From Luteibacter anthropi (GTDB lineage: Bacteria; Pseudomonadota; Gammaproteobacteria; Xanthomonadales; Rhodanobacteraceae), in assembly GCF_011759365.1 (NCBI RefSeq), contig NZ_JAARLZ010000014.1, positions 62,001 through 126,000 on the forward strand: 64,000 bases of DNA. Reading direction: 5' to 3'. A program made the position numbers and the translations under genes. How positions within the stretch are numbered: the first letter of the stretch is position 1; the number at the start of each line of letters is the position of its first letter. Shown here piece by piece: positions 1-9,583 of the stretch. The notes under the pieces are model-generated. The model saw only the letters and a list, made by a program, of their open reading frames with translations. It ran no database searches and was not told the origin of the DNA.

Positions 1-1
1 C

Positions 2-328
2 CTGCCCTGGGCACCGTGGGTGGCCGGCGCGGTGATCGTGATCGGTTTCGTGCTGTTCCTGACGCCGGTGGATTCCGGCACGCTGATGATCTCGAATCTG
101 TCGATGCGGCATGACGTAACGCCATCGTCCGACGAGCATGCCGACGCCCCCGCGTGGGTACGCGTTTTCTGGTCGGTGATGATCGGCGTCCTCAGCATCG
201 GCCTGCTGCTGGCAGGCAACTTCGGCGCCATGCAAACCGCAGTGACCCTCTGCGGCCTCCCATTCTCCGTCGTGCTCATCCTCTACATGGCCGGCCTGCT
301 AAAAGCCCTCCGCACCGAACCCCTGTAG
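2..328 (+). CDS. BCCT family betaine/carnitine/choline transporter, C-terminal fragment
   Basis: The reading frame is open from the window edge, so only about the last 108 residues are present. The motif TPVDSGTLMISNLS resembles the conserved T-x-x-DSG segment near the end of BCCT carriers. Two hydrophobic helices follow (VFWSVMIGVLSIGLLLAG and GLPFSVVLILYMAGLLKAL). BCCT proteins are inner-membrane, ion-coupled carriers of quaternary ammonium osmolytes; the substrate cannot be told from this fragment. The stop codon lies inside the first bases of a REP element. A general amino-acid/choline carrier of the same fold is the only alternative. Confidence 0.85.
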   Translation: MPWAPWVAGAVIVIGFVLFLTPVDSGTLMISNLSMRHDVTPSSDEHADAPAWVRVFWSVMIGVLSIGLLLAGNFGAMQTAVTLCGLPFSVVLILYMAGLLKALRTEPL

Positions 329-668
329 GAGCGCGCCTGCGCGCGACCGTTTATCGCAATGCCCGCACGATTGCGTGGTAGTGGCTTGGTGGAAGCCGAT
401 CGCATCGGCGATGCTCTTACGCTCCGCAGGAAAGCAGCCTTTGGAAGTTTCGCTGCGTAGGAAGGGCTCGCCTTCGGCCTCGCACGCGGCGCTGCTACGT
501 AGCGGAGAAGAGCCGTCGGGTCGCCACCGTGGCGCGCCGGCCTGCGGTGTTCGTGCGGATAAAAACCGGCGCACCGTGCTCTTGTAGGAGCGCGCCTGCG
601 CGCGACCGGTGATACAGAAACGTTGACGGATATCGCTAAGCCCGGTCGCGCGCAGGCGCGCTCCTACA
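324..668. repeat. REP elements (three copies) in a non-coding stretch
   Basis: Direct copies of tgtaggagcgcgcctgcgcg lie at 324-349 and 583-608, and an inverted copy lies at 643-668. The last two form a head-to-head pair about 35 bp apart, as in a BIME. The rest of 329-735 contains no credible gene: the overlapping ORFs have poor composition and no homology that I recognise. Confidence 0.85.
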
Positions 669-735
669 GGTGGATGTCGTCGCCGAAGGGATGCATTCCC
701 ACACCGTGTCTGGGGGAACGCATCGTCATGATGAC

Positions 736-2919
736 TCATTCGCCCGGATGATAGGTCCGCTCAACATGGCCTTGCAGGTCTTCCGGCCAGAAATACACCT
801 TGCGCAGGTTGCCTTTCGTGTAGCGCTCGGCTTCGTCGGCAAAATGCGGGGAATCCGGATGGCCGCTTTCGCCACCAACCGTGATGGCCCGGGCGCTCAC
901 TTTCGGACCGAACTCCACGACCGCCACGAAACTGTTGCCGCTGGTGCCGTAATAGCGCTTCGTGCCGGGCCAGCGATGCGCACCGAAGGACGCCAGCGAA
1001 CCCCAGCGCGATGAGGTAAATGGCACTGAAATACTGGGCTCTGCATCGTCGAAGGTCTGCGCGATAGCTCCATCATTTCGCTGGTAGCGATTGACCTCGC
1101 CCCACGGTACGCCCCAACTACCGAAGTCCAGCTCCAGCTTGTCCACGGCATCCGAAAGCGCCTTGAGCCGTCGCTGTGAACCCGCTCGCTCCGCCATCAC
1201 GTCGTAGATGGTGAGGCCTTCCTGCGTATCGTCCTTGCTCACGGCATCCCACAGGTTGTCGCCCCAGTACACGGCGAGGGTGGTCGGCATCGAAGCGATA
1301 CCCCAGCGATAGTCCCAGCTGCGCAGCAGACCGATGGGGCCGGCAAGCCGGTGCTTGAGCGGGTCGGTGCTCGGTAGCGCGTCGTAGTCCCGGATGAGCA
1401 AGGGAAGCTGACGCTCAAACGCCGGTAGATAAGAGTCGAAGGCGGCGGCGATCAGCGATGCTGGCGTCATGTCACGTTGCCCCGTCAGTACGCGAATGGC
1501 ATGCAGGCCACGCGGATTTTCACCCACGGCATCCATGTAACGCGGGTAAGCATCACGCCGTGGGCTGTCTTTGCCTGCCGCCGAGTAGGGCCAGTTATTG
1601 GTGTTATAGACCCAGCCACAGCGCGGGTTGAGCACACGGGGCGCCTTGTCCAGCGGCAGCAGACCCTGCCAGTCGGTGGCAGGATCGCTGCCGTCCACAG
1701 GCTTCGTATAGTCGAAACGATCGTCGCGCTTCGGAATGAACTGCGGATGCAGATAGGCGATGTTGCCCTTGTCATCGGCATAGAGCGTGTTGTTCGATGA
1801 GTTGGCCTTCAGCTCAGCCACTTTCATATAGCTGGCGAAGTCCGTCGCCTTGGTGCGCAACCAGCTCTGCTGCAAGGCATCCAGCGGCTTGTTCATCAGA
1901 GCAACAGCAATCCAGCGACCGTCCTTTTCGCGAACCACCGGGCCATGATGGGTGGCATAGGTGGTAAAGCGGCGTTCGGTCATGCCGCCATCCGTGCCCT
2001 TGACCTTGACGGTAATCTCCCGAGTGCGGACCGGCCGGTTCTCCTTGCCATAGCGATACGTCAGCTTATCGCCGTTGCGCACGATGGTTTCCGCAAACTC
2101 GTCCACCACATCCACACCCGACGAGGTGTGCATCCAGCCAAGGTGCGGGTTGAACCCCTGGTAGATAAAGAACTGCCCCCAGGTAACCGCACCATAGGCG
2201 TTCAGCCCCTCGTCGCTGCTCATCTGCAATTCGGAGCGGAAGAAGAACGACGTGTGCGGGTTGATCAGCAACAGCGCATGACCGTCAGCGGTGATCTTCG
2301 GCGCAATGGCAATACCGTTAGACCCGGTGGGCTCCCACCAGCTCGAAGGCGACGTGACCTGGGCCAGCGCACCTGCCGGGTCCTTGCCGTAGAACACCTG
2401 CAAATCCTTCGTGGACACCCGTTCAATGTCGCCACCGATGCTTCCCTCGCTAAAGCTCAGGGCCATCCACGCCTCGAAATGCGTGATCACGCGCGGGTGG
2501 ACTTCGGGGTGCTTCGCGAGATAGTAGTTCAGGCCATCTGCCCAGCCATCCATCAAGGACCTGAGCCATGACGGGCTACGAGCATACAGCCGCTTCAATT
2601 CGTCCTCGTCAACGAACAGGCGCTGACGAAGATCCTTCCACAGCGCGGATTCCCCCTCAGCCTCGGCAAGACGACCCAGCGAGACCAGATAGTTCGTCTC
2701 GACACGATTGAAGTCATCTTCGGCTTGTGCATAGGCCGCACCGAAAACCGCCTGCGCATCCGTCGTGCCATGGACATGCGCAATACCCCAGTCATCGCGA
2801 ACGATAGTCACAGCCCGAGCCATACGCTGCGTGCGCTCCACCGACACATCCGCCGCGCGCACCGCAGGCATCAACAGCACCGCCAGCACCACGGCCAGCC
2901 GCAACGAACAAGGCTTCAT
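736..2919 (-). CDS. Penicillin acylase / acyl-homoserine-lactone acylase family hydrolase (Ntn hydrolase)
   Basis: This is a periplasmic N-terminal-nucleophile amidohydrolase of about 727 residues. A signal peptide is visible (MKPCSLRLAVVLAVLLMPAVRA, cleavage near residue 22). The alpha-chain signature WGIAHVHGTTDAQAVFG lies at residues 44-60. The autoprocessing site is G199-S200-N201, so Ser200 would become the nucleophile of the beta chain. An NPH motif follows soon after. I chose the ATG at 2919 over an ATG 66 bp upstream because GGGGGAGG precedes it and the signal peptide starts there. Substrate class (penicillin, AHL, other acyl amides) cannot be decided from sequence. REP elements flank the gene on both sides. 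Confidence 0.88.
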   Translation of the reverse strand: MKPCSLRLAVVLAVLLMPAVRAADVSVERTQRMARAVTIVRDDWGIAHVHGTTDAQAVFGAAYAQAEDDFNRVETNYLVSLGRLAEAEGESALWKDLRQRLFVDEDELKRLYARSPSWLRSLMDGWADGLNYYLAKHPEVHPRVITHFEAWMALSFSEGSIGGDIERVSTKDLQVFYGKDPAGALAQVTSPSSWWEPTGSNGIAIAPKITADGHALLLINPHTSFFFRSELQMSSDEGLNAYGAVTWGQFFIYQGFNPHLGWMHTSSGVDVVDEFAETIVRNGDKLTYRYGKENRPVRTREITVKVKGTDGGMTERRFTTYATHHGPVVREKDGRWIAVALMNKPLDALQQSWLRTKATDFASYMKVAELKANSSNNTLYADDKGNIAYLHPQFIPKRDDRFDYTKPVDGSDPATDWQGLLPLDKAPRVLNPRCGWVYNTNNWPYSAAGKDSPRRDAYPRYMDAVGENPRGLHAIRVLTGQRDMTPASLIAAAFDSYLPAFERQLPLLIRDYDALPSTDPLKHRLAGPIGLLRSWDYRWGIASMPTTLAVYWGDNLWDAVSKDDTQEGLTIYDVMAERAGSQRRLKALSDAVDKLELDFGSWGVPWGEVNRYQRNDGAIAQTFDDAEPSISVPFTSSRWGSLASFGAHRWPGTKRYYGTSGNSFVAVVEFGPKVSARAITVGGESGHPDSPHFADEAERYTKGNLRKVYFWPEDLQGHVERTYHPGE

Positions 2920-3002
2920 CGTCACCCTCCCCCGAAAATCATCCCCGATGCTACCGGCCACGCCCATTCCACCGTCAAGTGCCAAACCACCCCACCTCCC
3001 CC

Positions 3003-3028
3003 GTAGGAGCGCGCCTGCGCGCGACCGG
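3003..3028 (+). repeat. REP element
   Basis: A single direct copy of gtaggagcgcgcctgcgcgc followed by gaccgg. The stretch from here to the CRISPR array (3029-3232) shows no gene or other signal that I can support. Confidence 0.8.
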
Positions 3029-3232
3029 TTGTCGCGAAGAATTAACTATGCCGCCATAAGGCCCTCAACAATATCGAGGCGACCGAAGGCTGAGGCCGGC
3101 GGATATCGCTCAAGTTTCGCTACATAAACATCAGAAGCGTGTGAGGCGTAAGTACTTTTGACACACCATCATCTCTCTGATTCCTACAAGGGTATAGCCA
3201 CGGACATCCGGTATAACCGCGGGAGCGTCCTG

Positions 3233-3854
3233 GTTTCAATCACATGCCGGCGTGGGCTTGATCCGTCACGCCGCAGGACACCAGCCCGGTGGTCGAGTTT
3301 CAATCCACACGCCCGCGAGGGTGTGACAGGCCATGCAGAAAATCTCCGTTGTAACCCCGAACGTTTCAATCCACACGCCCGCGAGGGCGTGACACTCCGT
3401 GATGGGATGTGCCGCTACGGGCTTCGGGTTTCAATCCACACGCCCGCGACGGCGTGACCCCACGGCGTTGCGTACAACGGCAAGGTCCGTGACGTTTCAA
3501 TCCACACGCCCGCGAGGGCGTGACGCGTTCCTCCGCTCGTCCCTTGGTGCCCCGCAGACGTTTCAATCCACACGCCCGCGAGGGCGTGACTTCTCGTAGG
3601 CAGCGTCTAAACGCTTCAACCCTTGTTTCAATCCACACGCCCGCGAGGGCGTGACCGCCGCCGATGCATGGCCTTCTCGTAGACCTTCACGTTTCAATCC
3701 ACACGCCCGCGAGGGCGTGACCTCGTGCGCGGACTGGGTTACACGATGGACCATCGCGTTTCAATCCACACGCCCGCGAGGGCGTGACGCGTTGGCGAAG
3801 ACATGGTAGCTACCCTGGACTACGTTTCAATCCACACGCCCGCGAGGGCGTGAC
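3233..3854 (-). CRISPR. CRISPR array 1, type I-C, 9 repeats plus one degenerate
   Basis: Repeats of 31 bp start (plus-strand coordinates) at 3297, 3363, 3428, 3494, 3560, 3625, 3691, 3758 and 3824. Spacers are 34-36 bp. In transcribed (minus) sense the repeat begins GTCACGCCCTCGCGGGCGTG and ends TGGATTGAAAC, the type I-C handle. A further unit at 3233 keeps only gtttcaatc and is otherwise degenerate. The units at 3297 (gtgtgac) and 3428 (gcgacggcg) carry single changes. Degeneration at the low-coordinate end shows that this is the old, trailer end, so the leader lies at 3855-4029 next to cas2. The array is thus co-oriented with the cas operon. Confidence 0.97.
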
Positions 3855-4029
3855 TCCGCCAGCATAAGCCAATGCCAACAAAGGAAAAAATCCCGAAAAT
3901 TCGCAAACCTCACGAAGAATAGGCGCGGGTCAGATCACCGCGCCCTTGAGACGAACAGATAACCGGTAAAATCAACAAGATAAAAATTCGCGAACCTCCC
4001 GGGATTATCCAGGACGCTACCGGTTCGCG
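3855..4029 (-). promoter_or_regulatory. Leader of CRISPR array 1
   Basis: This AT-richer 175 bp separates the cas2 stop from the first repeat. In minus sense it opens with an inverted repeat, gcgaaccg...ggttcgcg, spanning about 3988-4028 and starting right at the cas2 stop codon. The same block occurs in the leader of array 2 (12272-12314) at almost the same distance from the first repeat (133 versus 136 bp). Shared position and sequence support a leader with integration or transcription signals. Confidence 0.8.
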
Positions 4030-4320
4030 CTAGAAGATCAACGGCCCCTTGAGGTCCAGTACCGGCTTTGCACCGATATGCTCCACCTTATCTTGCCAGC
4101 GGGATCCAAGATGATAAAACCGCAGACTATCCACCTCCGGATCAATGATGTCGCACAGGCGCTTCCTCAATGCGACCCACTGCGCCGGCTCCACCTCAAT
4201 CTCGAATACGGAGTACTGAACCCGCTGTCCAAAATCGAGGCATGCCTTGGCAACCCTGCGGAGGCGACCCGGGCCATCCTCCGTAGAGGTTCGAACGTCG
4301 TAGCTGACCAGCATCATCAT
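4030..4320 (-). CDS. cas2: CRISPR-associated endonuclease Cas2 (type I-C)
   Basis: Cas2 is the dimeric core of the Cas1-Cas2 integrase that inserts new spacers. The protein is 96 residues, the usual size. The N-terminal strand MMMLVSYDVRTS carries the conserved Asp of the ferredoxin-like fold, and FEIEVEPAQW and LRFYHLGSRW are typical Cas2c segments. It lies 15 bp downstream of cas1 and is the last gene of the operon. The leader of array 1 begins directly at its stop codon. Confidence 0.96.
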   Translation of the reverse strand: MMMLVSYDVRTSTEDGPGRLRRVAKACLDFGQRVQYSVFEIEVEPAQWVALRKRLCDIIDPEVDSLRFYHLGSRWQDKVEHIGAKPVLDLKGPLIF

Positions 4321-4335
4321 GGATAGCCCACTCCC

Positions 4336-5370
4336 TCATTTCCATAAAAAAGGAGGATATCCATCCAGGTCACCTCGCAAATATCGCGCAAGGAGCTGCG
4401 ACTGGATGAATGGCAATAGACCTATCTCAACCGGTTCATCGAGATAGGCATGCTGTAATTTCTCACGCTTTCGTTCTTGATAAGCAACAAGAACCGTTTT
4501 TCTCGCATCGTCCTTTAATTGAACCGCACCGCTATCAAATACCTTAAAGTCCTTTTCATTCAGCTGCCTTCGGTTGATTAATGACAAGGCGAGCCGTTCA
4601 CCGAGCAAAGGCCGAAACTCTTCCGCCAGGTCCAACGCCAGACTGGGGCGCCCCGGCCTGTCACGATGAAGAAAACCTACCGCAGGATCCAGGCCCACCG
4701 TTTCCAGGGCGGATCGGCAGTCGTGTGTCAGCAACGTGTACAGAAACGACAACAGCGCATTGAATGCATCACGCGGTGGCCTGCGATTCCGCCCGTTAAA
4801 CTGTAAAAGCGGCGACTCAGCCCGGATCAGATGCCCGAAGACGCCGAAGTAGGCCTGCGCCGCCTCACCTTCCAGCCCTCGTAACACGTCAACATCACCT
4901 TCGACCAATAAACGAGAGGGAATTCGCTTCAAACGCTGCAAAGCGTGCCGAAATCCAGGCACATCACGAAGATGTTTCCCATGGTCACGCCAGCCTCGCG
5001 CCAGAACCGCACGTTGATTGTGGATCTTACCCGCAAGAATATTTCTCACGATAGCAGCGCATTGCGCCGGATTATCCGTTCGCCGATATTGCTCCCTACG
5101 GAGCAACACATTACCGGACACCGGCCCCTCAACACGCGCAAGAAAACGCCCTTGAGGCGTCAGGTAGCAAATGGATATGCCTTGTTCAGAGCAATAGCCA
5201 AGCAACTGAGGCGACACCGCAACCCGCCCGATGCACACAAGGCTTTCGAGCATATGGACCGGAAGGCGAACCCGTTCTTCCCGCTCAACCTCCATGACGA
5301 TATTGGCGCCATCCTTCCGCAGCCAGGCGCCATCCGTAGTTGCATATAACGTGTTCAGTTGCCGACGCAT
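4336..5370 (-). CDS. cas1: CRISPR-associated endonuclease Cas1 (type I-C)
   Basis: Cas1 is the metal-dependent integrase subunit of the spacer-acquisition complex. The 344-residue length is normal for Cas1c. The active-site series is visible: E167 in GLEGEAAQAYF, H235 in VGFLHRDRPGR, and D247/E250 in LALDLAEEFRP. The ATG at 5370 follows the cas4 stop by 2 bp, so the genes are translationally close. No sign of damage, so adaptation is probably competent. Confidence 0.97.
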   Translation of the reverse strand: MRRQLNTLYATTDGAWLRKDGANIVMEVEREERVRLPVHMLESLVCIGRVAVSPQLLGYCSEQGISICYLTPQGRFLARVEGPVSGNVLLRREQYRRTDNPAQCAAIVRNILAGKIHNQRAVLARGWRDHGKHLRDVPGFRHALQRLKRIPSRLLVEGDVDVLRGLEGEAAQAYFGVFGHLIRAESPLLQFNGRNRRPPRDAFNALLSFLYTLLTHDCRSALETVGLDPAVGFLHRDRPGRPSLALDLAEEFRPLLGERLALSLINRRQLNEKDFKVFDSGAVQLKDDARKTVLVAYQERKREKLQHAYLDEPVEIGLLPFIQSQLLARYLRGDLDGYPPFLWK

Positions 5371-5372
5371 CC

Positions 5373-6005
5373 TTACTCCTCCTCATCCAGGCGATGGGTC
5401 AACCAATCGGCGACGCTTCCATGAGAAAGCCACCTGGGTTGGCATACATCCATAAGAGAGCAGCGGTCACATCGCTTCGCCTCATACTCTGCCGACGGTG
5501 TGATTGCCGTGCTGAACATGTCGCGAGTCGCCCTTATGACATCCCGCGTCAAAATCCTCAGCTCGTTATTAAATTCTACGTCCTTTCGCCGGCGCGTCTG
5601 ACCGTAAAACAGAGCCCCATGCTCGACGGATACGGCGATCATGGATTCCAGACACAGCGCCTGGGCACAAAGCTGAACTTCGTCAGCCCGATGAGCCTTC
5701 GGCCGTCCTCGCTTGTATTCGACAGGAAAGGGAACCTGGATGCCATCCATGTCGTGAAACTCGACAACATCTGCCTTTCCCGTAATACCCTCTTCCAGGG
5801 ATAACAGTGGCATGGCAGTAACTACCCGTACGCCCCGACGCCTCTCAACAGCAGGAAGGTCGGCCCTCTCATGCAAAAGCCGACCCTCGGCCGTTTCGCG
5901 ACTCTCTGCCCACTGCTGCTCTATGTGGATCAGCGCGCATTGGCGTGGACAGAACAGATAGTGCTGGAGCGCGGAAATTGGAATCAGATCGTCGTCGTTG
6001 ACCAT
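5373..6005 (-). CDS. cas4: CRISPR-associated exonuclease Cas4 (type I-C)
   Basis: Cas4 is a RecB-family Fe-S nuclease that trims prespacers and selects the PAM end. Cluster cysteines are C19 in YLFCPRQC and the C-terminal group CDRCSLMDVC (about 179-188). RecB nuclease motifs are GKADVVEF (Asp 79), VEYKRGRP (Glu 96, Lys 98) and QLCAQALCLE. I prefer the ATG at 6005 to the in-frame GTG at 6008, because GGGAG then sits at normal spacing. The gene lies between cas7 and cas1, the standard I-C position. Confidence 0.95.
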   Translation of the reverse strand: MVNDDDLIPISALQHYLFCPRQCALIHIEQQWAESRETAEGRLLHERADLPAVERRRGVRVVTAMPLLSLEEGITGKADVVEFHDMDGIQVPFPVEYKRGRPKAHRADEVQLCAQALCLESMIAVSVEHGALFYGQTRRRKDVEFNNELRILTRDVIRATRDMFSTAITPSAEYEAKRCDRCSLMDVCQPRWLSHGSVADWLTHRLDEEE

Positions 6006-6022
6006 CACCGCGCTCCCTTGCG

Positions 6023-6886
6023 TCAGAAGAGTTCTTCCACTGTCACGCCGGCCGGCAGGTTACGGTCAATCTCTACCTGATAGTCAGCAAAGCGCCTGGC
6101 CGGGCCTTCCGCATCCGTTGCGCGTCGCACGGCCACCTTGTCGAACAGGACGTGAGCCGGCGCGTTACCCATCGGGTGCTCGTGTTTGAAGACAATGAGC
6201 TTACGAGCTGACATCTCGCCACGAGCCGCAGAGCGGTCATGTTCGAACAGATTCGTGAGTGAGCGCCAGAAGAGCTGCAGGTCGTCTTCGGAAAAGCCGG
6301 TACGCTCGGCCAGTTTGGCCGAAATGAAACCGTGAGCCCGGTACAGGCCATACGGAAGCACATGCTTCCGGCCCATGGTCCGTTCCTTCTCTACATCGCG
6401 CTCGTTGGTAACGGCAACACGCGTAATGGCGACCTCCATGGGAAGTACGGGCTCGATGGATGTGGCAAATGCCATCTGCACCGGGCCACGAACCTGACCG
6501 GCATTGACATCGGTCGTCATGACAGCGCCGAACGTACGCACGTCGAAGAAATTAGCGCACATCCATGCCGTCAGTTCCCGCGCCTTGGCCTCGTCCTTTG
6601 GTAGTTTCTTAGACTCGAACTGAATGCCCTTGGCCTCGTAAGCCAGCTTGTGCTGATTGTTCAGCACCGACTTCTCCTGCATGTAAATGGCGTAACCCGG
6701 CTTACCTTCCGTCTCCAGAGCCACGTAGTTCCGGATCTTCCGCTTCAAGGCGACATCGGTCACAAGACCCTGGTTGGTCTCCGGGTCGAGGCGTGGCAGG
6801 TTGCCTGCATCCGGGTCACCATTGGGATTGCCGTTGGTGACGTCGAAAAGGTAAACGAACTCGTAGCGATTGGCGATGACGCTCAT
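6023..6886 (-). CDS. cas7: Type I-C Cascade backbone protein Cas7 (Csd2)
   Basis: Cas7 forms the helical backbone of the I-C Cascade along the crRNA spacer. The protein is 287 residues. The N-terminal [20 protein letters not shown] is the Csd2/Csh2-family RRM signature, and [11 protein letters not shown] and [15 protein letters not shown] are further family blocks. The start codon overlaps the cas8c stop by 4 bp (ATGA), so translation is coupled. Sixteen bp separate it from cas4. Confidence 0.96.
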   Translation of the reverse strand: MSVIANRYEFVYLFDVTNGNPNGDPDAGNLPRLDPETNQGLVTDVALKRKIRNYVALETEGKPGYAIYMQEKSVLNNQHKLAYEAKGIQFESKKLPKDEAKARELTAWMCANFFDVRTFGAVMTTDVNAGQVRGPVQMAFATSIEPVLPMEVAITRVAVTNERDVEKERTMGRKHVLPYGLYRAHGFISAKLAERTGFSEDDLQLFWRSLTNLFEHDRSAARGEMSARKLIVFKHEHPMGNAPAHVLFDKVAVRRATDAEGPARRFADYQVEIDRNLPAGVTVEELF

Positions 6887-8688
6887 TCGGAATCTCCTTC
6901 GGAGGCGTTGTCAGTGACGTCCTGGCTGTCGTTGGAAGTGAAACGCGCCTGGGTCTGGTGGTAGTAGCCAATGGCAAACTGGCCTTGCTTGCGAATGTCG
7001 AGGGTGCGCGGAAAATGGGGCGGCAACGCGTCTACGATGAGGCGCATATCCTTTTCCAGGGTAATGGACAACCCCGGCTTATCTTTACGGATCTTGCCGA
7101 GATGATTCTGCGTATTGCGAATCAGCACCGGAAAAATGCCCGCTGGCGTCGCAGAGGCAGCGCCATAATAGCGATCGCGAATCGTCGCGTTCACTTTTGA
7201 TCCCAATGCGGCCTGCTGGATGTTTTCCAATGCGGAAAACAACCGCCCCAGTACATAGCCAGGTTCCTTATTGTCTATATCGAGACTCACAGGGGGTATC
7301 TCCTTTGGTGATGCATCCAGTCGCGCTTCGCGAGCCAGTACGGCACGGCACAGTGCGACACGAATCGCCGAGACGTGGCCGTCCATGCGAAAACGCATGA
7401 TCAGATTGGCAAGCACGCTGCGGGGGTAACGGGAACCGGACAGGATGGCCCGGGTGAGCTCTCCTGCCAGCTGCGGTGGAATGTCCTCTGCCTTTCCTCG
7501 CCCTTCGAAAAACGGCGCCGTCTGCAAGGCCAGGTAGGAAGGTGACGGCGGCCAGCCCTTGGGAAGCGGCCTCAGTTCGAGATCGTCATAGTGATCCGCC
7601 AACCGGCGGGCGAAGGTCGCCAGGTCCTGCGTCTCCCAGAACCGGATCGACAGGCGGGAGGCATTGGGAGCCAGACCCAGCACATAGATGCGTGTGCCGT
7701 CATCCAGATGGCCGGGAAGCTCCCGTAGCGGACGCATCTGCCGGATCTGGCCCAGCACGTTACCCAGGCGTGTCGTCGCCTTATCGTCGCCCGATCCTGA
7801 GGAAAATGCCGCCGCGAACAGGTCTTCCGCCTCTTCCGCTGCCTCGTTCGTCGCTGCCTGAGCCCAGAACACGACCGTGGTATCGCCGATCTGAAGCCGC
7901 TGGCGATTGGAAGGGTCACGTCGAAGCAGGTGATTCAGGGTCGAGGTATAGGCTTCTGCGACCTTTTCCGAGACCGGCGCATTCTCGCCCTGAGACTTCT
8001 TGTAGGAAGTGAAGGATTCAAGATTGAACGATACGATGGACGCACCTGAACTCTGGGCTCCGTTCACGCCCCTGATAGCGGGATGCAACCGAGCCAGGGC
8101 GGCCTCCTTTCCGGTCACCAGGCACATCCCCCGCGTAGCTCCCGATGCCACGGCTTGCAGGTCGCTCCAGGCATCTCGTGACGCCGGGCGATCATGCAGG
8201 TAGTTACGCTCCGTGCCGAAACGGAACACGATATTGGCATCGAGAATACCTTCACCGTGTGGCACAAACTGCGGGTGCGTGGCGAACTGTGCCGGCTCCC
8301 AACTGTCCAGGAATGCCAGCAGTGCTTTCAGTGCAGGATCGGACTGCCCTTGCAAAGCCTCCCTGTGAAGCGCCTTGAATGCCTCATGATCCTGTGGTGC
8401 TCGTGCAGGATTGCTGCTGACACCAAGTACGTAGCTGGTCTTGTCCCAGAGAAAGAAGGCCTTCGATCCAATGCCGGGACGCTTAAATGAGGCTGGCACT
8501 GCCATTGATGTGTCGATGGATTTCTTGCCGCTTTTATCGCGCAGGTCATGAACCGCGGTCACCGTGCCATCGGCATCCAGCAGGATCGCGAATCCGATTC
8601 GTTCCGTGCTGTACCCGGGCGGGGCAATACCAGACTTTGGATCATCCAGCAGGCGGTCATAATAGTCGTTCAGCGCGGCGAGAATCAT
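6883..8688 (-). CDS. cas8c: Type I-C Cascade large subunit Cas8c (Csd1)
   Basis: Cas8c recognises the PAM and recruits Cas3; in I-C systems an internal start inside cas8c yields the small subunit Cas11. The protein is 601 residues, normal for Csd1, starting [17 protein letters not shown]. Typical blocks are [21 protein letters not shown] (quoted in part), [12 protein letters not shown] and the C-terminal [10 protein letters not shown]. The start overlaps the cas5 stop by 4 bp. I cannot fix the internal Cas11 start from sequence; in-frame Met or Val codons in the last third are the candidates. Confidence 0.95.
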   Translation of the reverse strand: MILAALNDYYDRLLDDPKSGIAPPGYSTERIGFAILLDADGTVTAVHDLRDKSGKKSIDTSMAVPASFKRPGIGSKAFFLWDKTSYVLGVSSNPARAPQDHEAFKALHREALQGQSDPALKALLAFLDSWEPAQFATHPQFVPHGEGILDANIVFRFGTERNYLHDRPASRDAWSDLQAVASGATRGMCLVTGKEAALARLHPAIRGVNGAQSSGASIVSFNLESFTSYKKSQGENAPVSEKVAEAYTSTLNHLLRRDPSNRQRLQIGDTTVVFWAQAATNEAAEEAEDLFAAAFSSGSGDDKATTRLGNVLGQIRQMRPLRELPGHLDDGTRIYVLGLAPNASRLSIRFWETQDLATFARRLADHYDDLELRPLPKGWPPSPSYLALQTAPFFEGRGKAEDIPPQLAGELTRAILSGSRYPRSVLANLIMRFRMDGHVSAIRVALCRAVLAREARLDASPKEIPPVSLDIDNKEPGYVLGRLFSALENIQQAALGSKVNATIRDRYYGAASATPAGIFPVLIRNTQNHLGKIRKDKPGLSITLEKDMRLIVDALPPHFPRTLDIRKQGQFAIGYYHQTQARFTSNDSQDVTDNASEGDSE

Positions 8689-9362
8689 GATCGCACCTCG
8701 GGGCTATCGAAGGGCGGCACCTTGATCAGCCCATCGACCATCTGCGCACGAAAGAATCGCGCATTGTTGCCGCAAGCGAAATCGATATCGTGCAACATCC
8801 AGCCGAAGTCGCGACTCAGCTCTCGCAGACTTTCATGCTGCACGGGCCCCGGCTCGCCGTCTTCGATGAGCGCGAAATGTGCCGGAAATTCACGCGTACC
8901 CATGCAGGGCGCGTGGAAGTACTGACCACGACGGGCACGCCGCTGGAAGATATCCAGATGCTTACCCTCGTTATCGTCTGGACCCGCCTTCGCGGTGAGT
9001 TCGAAATGCGCTTCGATGACATAACCCACGTCACGAAGGATGGTGGCCGCACGCTGCTGACGGTCTTCGTCCACATAGGCTACGACCGAATCCGTACGCC
9101 CCGCCCTCATCGCCTTGCCGACACTCGCTGCAGACAGCTTGCCGCCCACCTCGTTGCGTCGTATCGATTCAAAGCGAACAGGCTTGAGCACCCGGATGCC
9201 GTCAATCACCCAGCGTATGGACGGCTTCCAATGGATCGCCTCCAGAATGCCCCGCGCCGCCGATGGCGTGATGACATCAAAAGACATGCGCTCTACTTTC
9301 ATCTCCGGCCGCGTGAACAGCGCCCGGTCGCCCCAGATGTGGAGCTTGATACCGTATGCCAT
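8685..9362 (-). CDS. cas5: Type I-C crRNA-processing endoribonuclease Cas5 (Cas5d)
   Basis: In type I-C, Cas5 replaces Cas6: it cuts the repeat stem-loop and then caps the crRNA 5' handle. From the ATG at 9362 the protein is 225 residues and begins MAYGIKLHIWGDRALFTRPE, the family's usual start. Strong blocks are YDVITPSAARGILEAIHWKP-like (VITPSAARGILEAIHWKP) and REFPAHFALIED. AGGG lies 8 bp upstream. The frame stays open upstream to 9554, but that part is low-complexity, covers the CRISPR-like elements of the gap and has no Cas5 similarity, so I left it out. Confidence 0.95.
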   Translation of the reverse strand: MAYGIKLHIWGDRALFTRPEMKVERMSFDVITPSAARGILEAIHWKPSIRWVIDGIRVLKPVRFESIRRNEVGGKLSAASVGKAMRAGRTDSVVAYVDEDRQQRAATILRDVGYVIEAHFELTAKAGPDDNEGKHLDIFQRRARRGQYFHAPCMGTREFPAHFALIEDGEPGPVQHESLRELSRDFGWMLHDIDFACGNNARFFRAQMVDGLIKVPPFDSPEVRS

Positions 9363-9389
9363 GGTTTTCCCTGTGTTGAGTCCTTGAAC

Positions 9390-9418
9390 AGCCCCCCACG
9401 GCCAGGCCGTGGGGGGCT
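9390..9418 (-). promoter_or_regulatory. GC-rich perfect hairpin upstream of cas5
   Basis: A 13-bp perfect stem (agccccccacggc / gccgtggggggct) with a 3-base loop. It starts one spacer length after the degenerate repeat at 9457 and so occupies the place of the next repeat. No U-tract follows in either direction. It may be the 3' end structure of a crRNA-like RNA or an attenuator for cas5; this is inference. Confidence 0.5.
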
Positions 9419-9487
9419 CCAACACACTTCTCTTCCCTATGGGGGAGACAATCACTGTTTCTATCCACACCCCACGGCTGCCATTGC
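9419..9487 (-). ncRNA. Candidate crRNA-like RNA (creA-like): degenerate repeat plus pseudo-spacer
   Basis: In minus sense GGGGTGTGGATAGAAAC (9473-9457) matches the 3' half and handle of the array repeats with few changes. The next 36 bases (9456-9421) are one spacer length, and then comes a hairpin. The pseudo-spacer starts AGTGATTGTCT. The site at 9791-9781 upstream in the same gap reads AGTGAATGTCT: 10 of 11 identical, differing only at position 6. CATAGGGA and GAGA recur further along, with a one-base gap. Known CreA RNAs use just such partial matches to direct Cascade to repress a promoter. Expression is unproven and no clear own promoter is visible. Confidence 0.5.
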
Positions 9488-9550
9488 CGATGCGCCAGCA
9501 CCCGGGTAAGGTGACAACGTCGAGCAAGTGCTCGGCAACGGCAGTTGGCC

Positions 9551-9583
9551 TCATGCTCTTCTGAACATATTGCTATGCGACAT
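9551..9583 (-). CDS. Ten-codon mini-ORF with tandem AGA codons (creT-like)
   Basis: A strong Shine-Dalgarno sequence, AGGAGGG (9597-9591), sits 7 bases upstream of an ATG. The ORF encodes MSHSNMFRRA and uses the codons AGA AGA for its two arginines, then TGA. In a GC-rich genome AGA is expected to be rare. In Haloarcula CreTA, CreT is a small RNA with a strong ribosome site and tandem AGA codons that ties up the minor arginyl-tRNA. The match is one of architecture, not sequence, so the call is inference. Confidence 0.4.
   Translation of the reverse strand: MSHSNMFRRA

Noticed and set aside
3158-3754. ORFs across CRISPR array 1
   Set aside because: Repeat-driven frames with no protein-like composition between repeats.
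9363-9554. N-terminal extension of cas5 to an ATG at 9554
   Set aside because: The extra 64 residues show no Cas5 similarity and lie over the degenerate repeat, pseudo-spacer and hairpin. The ATG at 9362 has a ribosome site and gives the family start.
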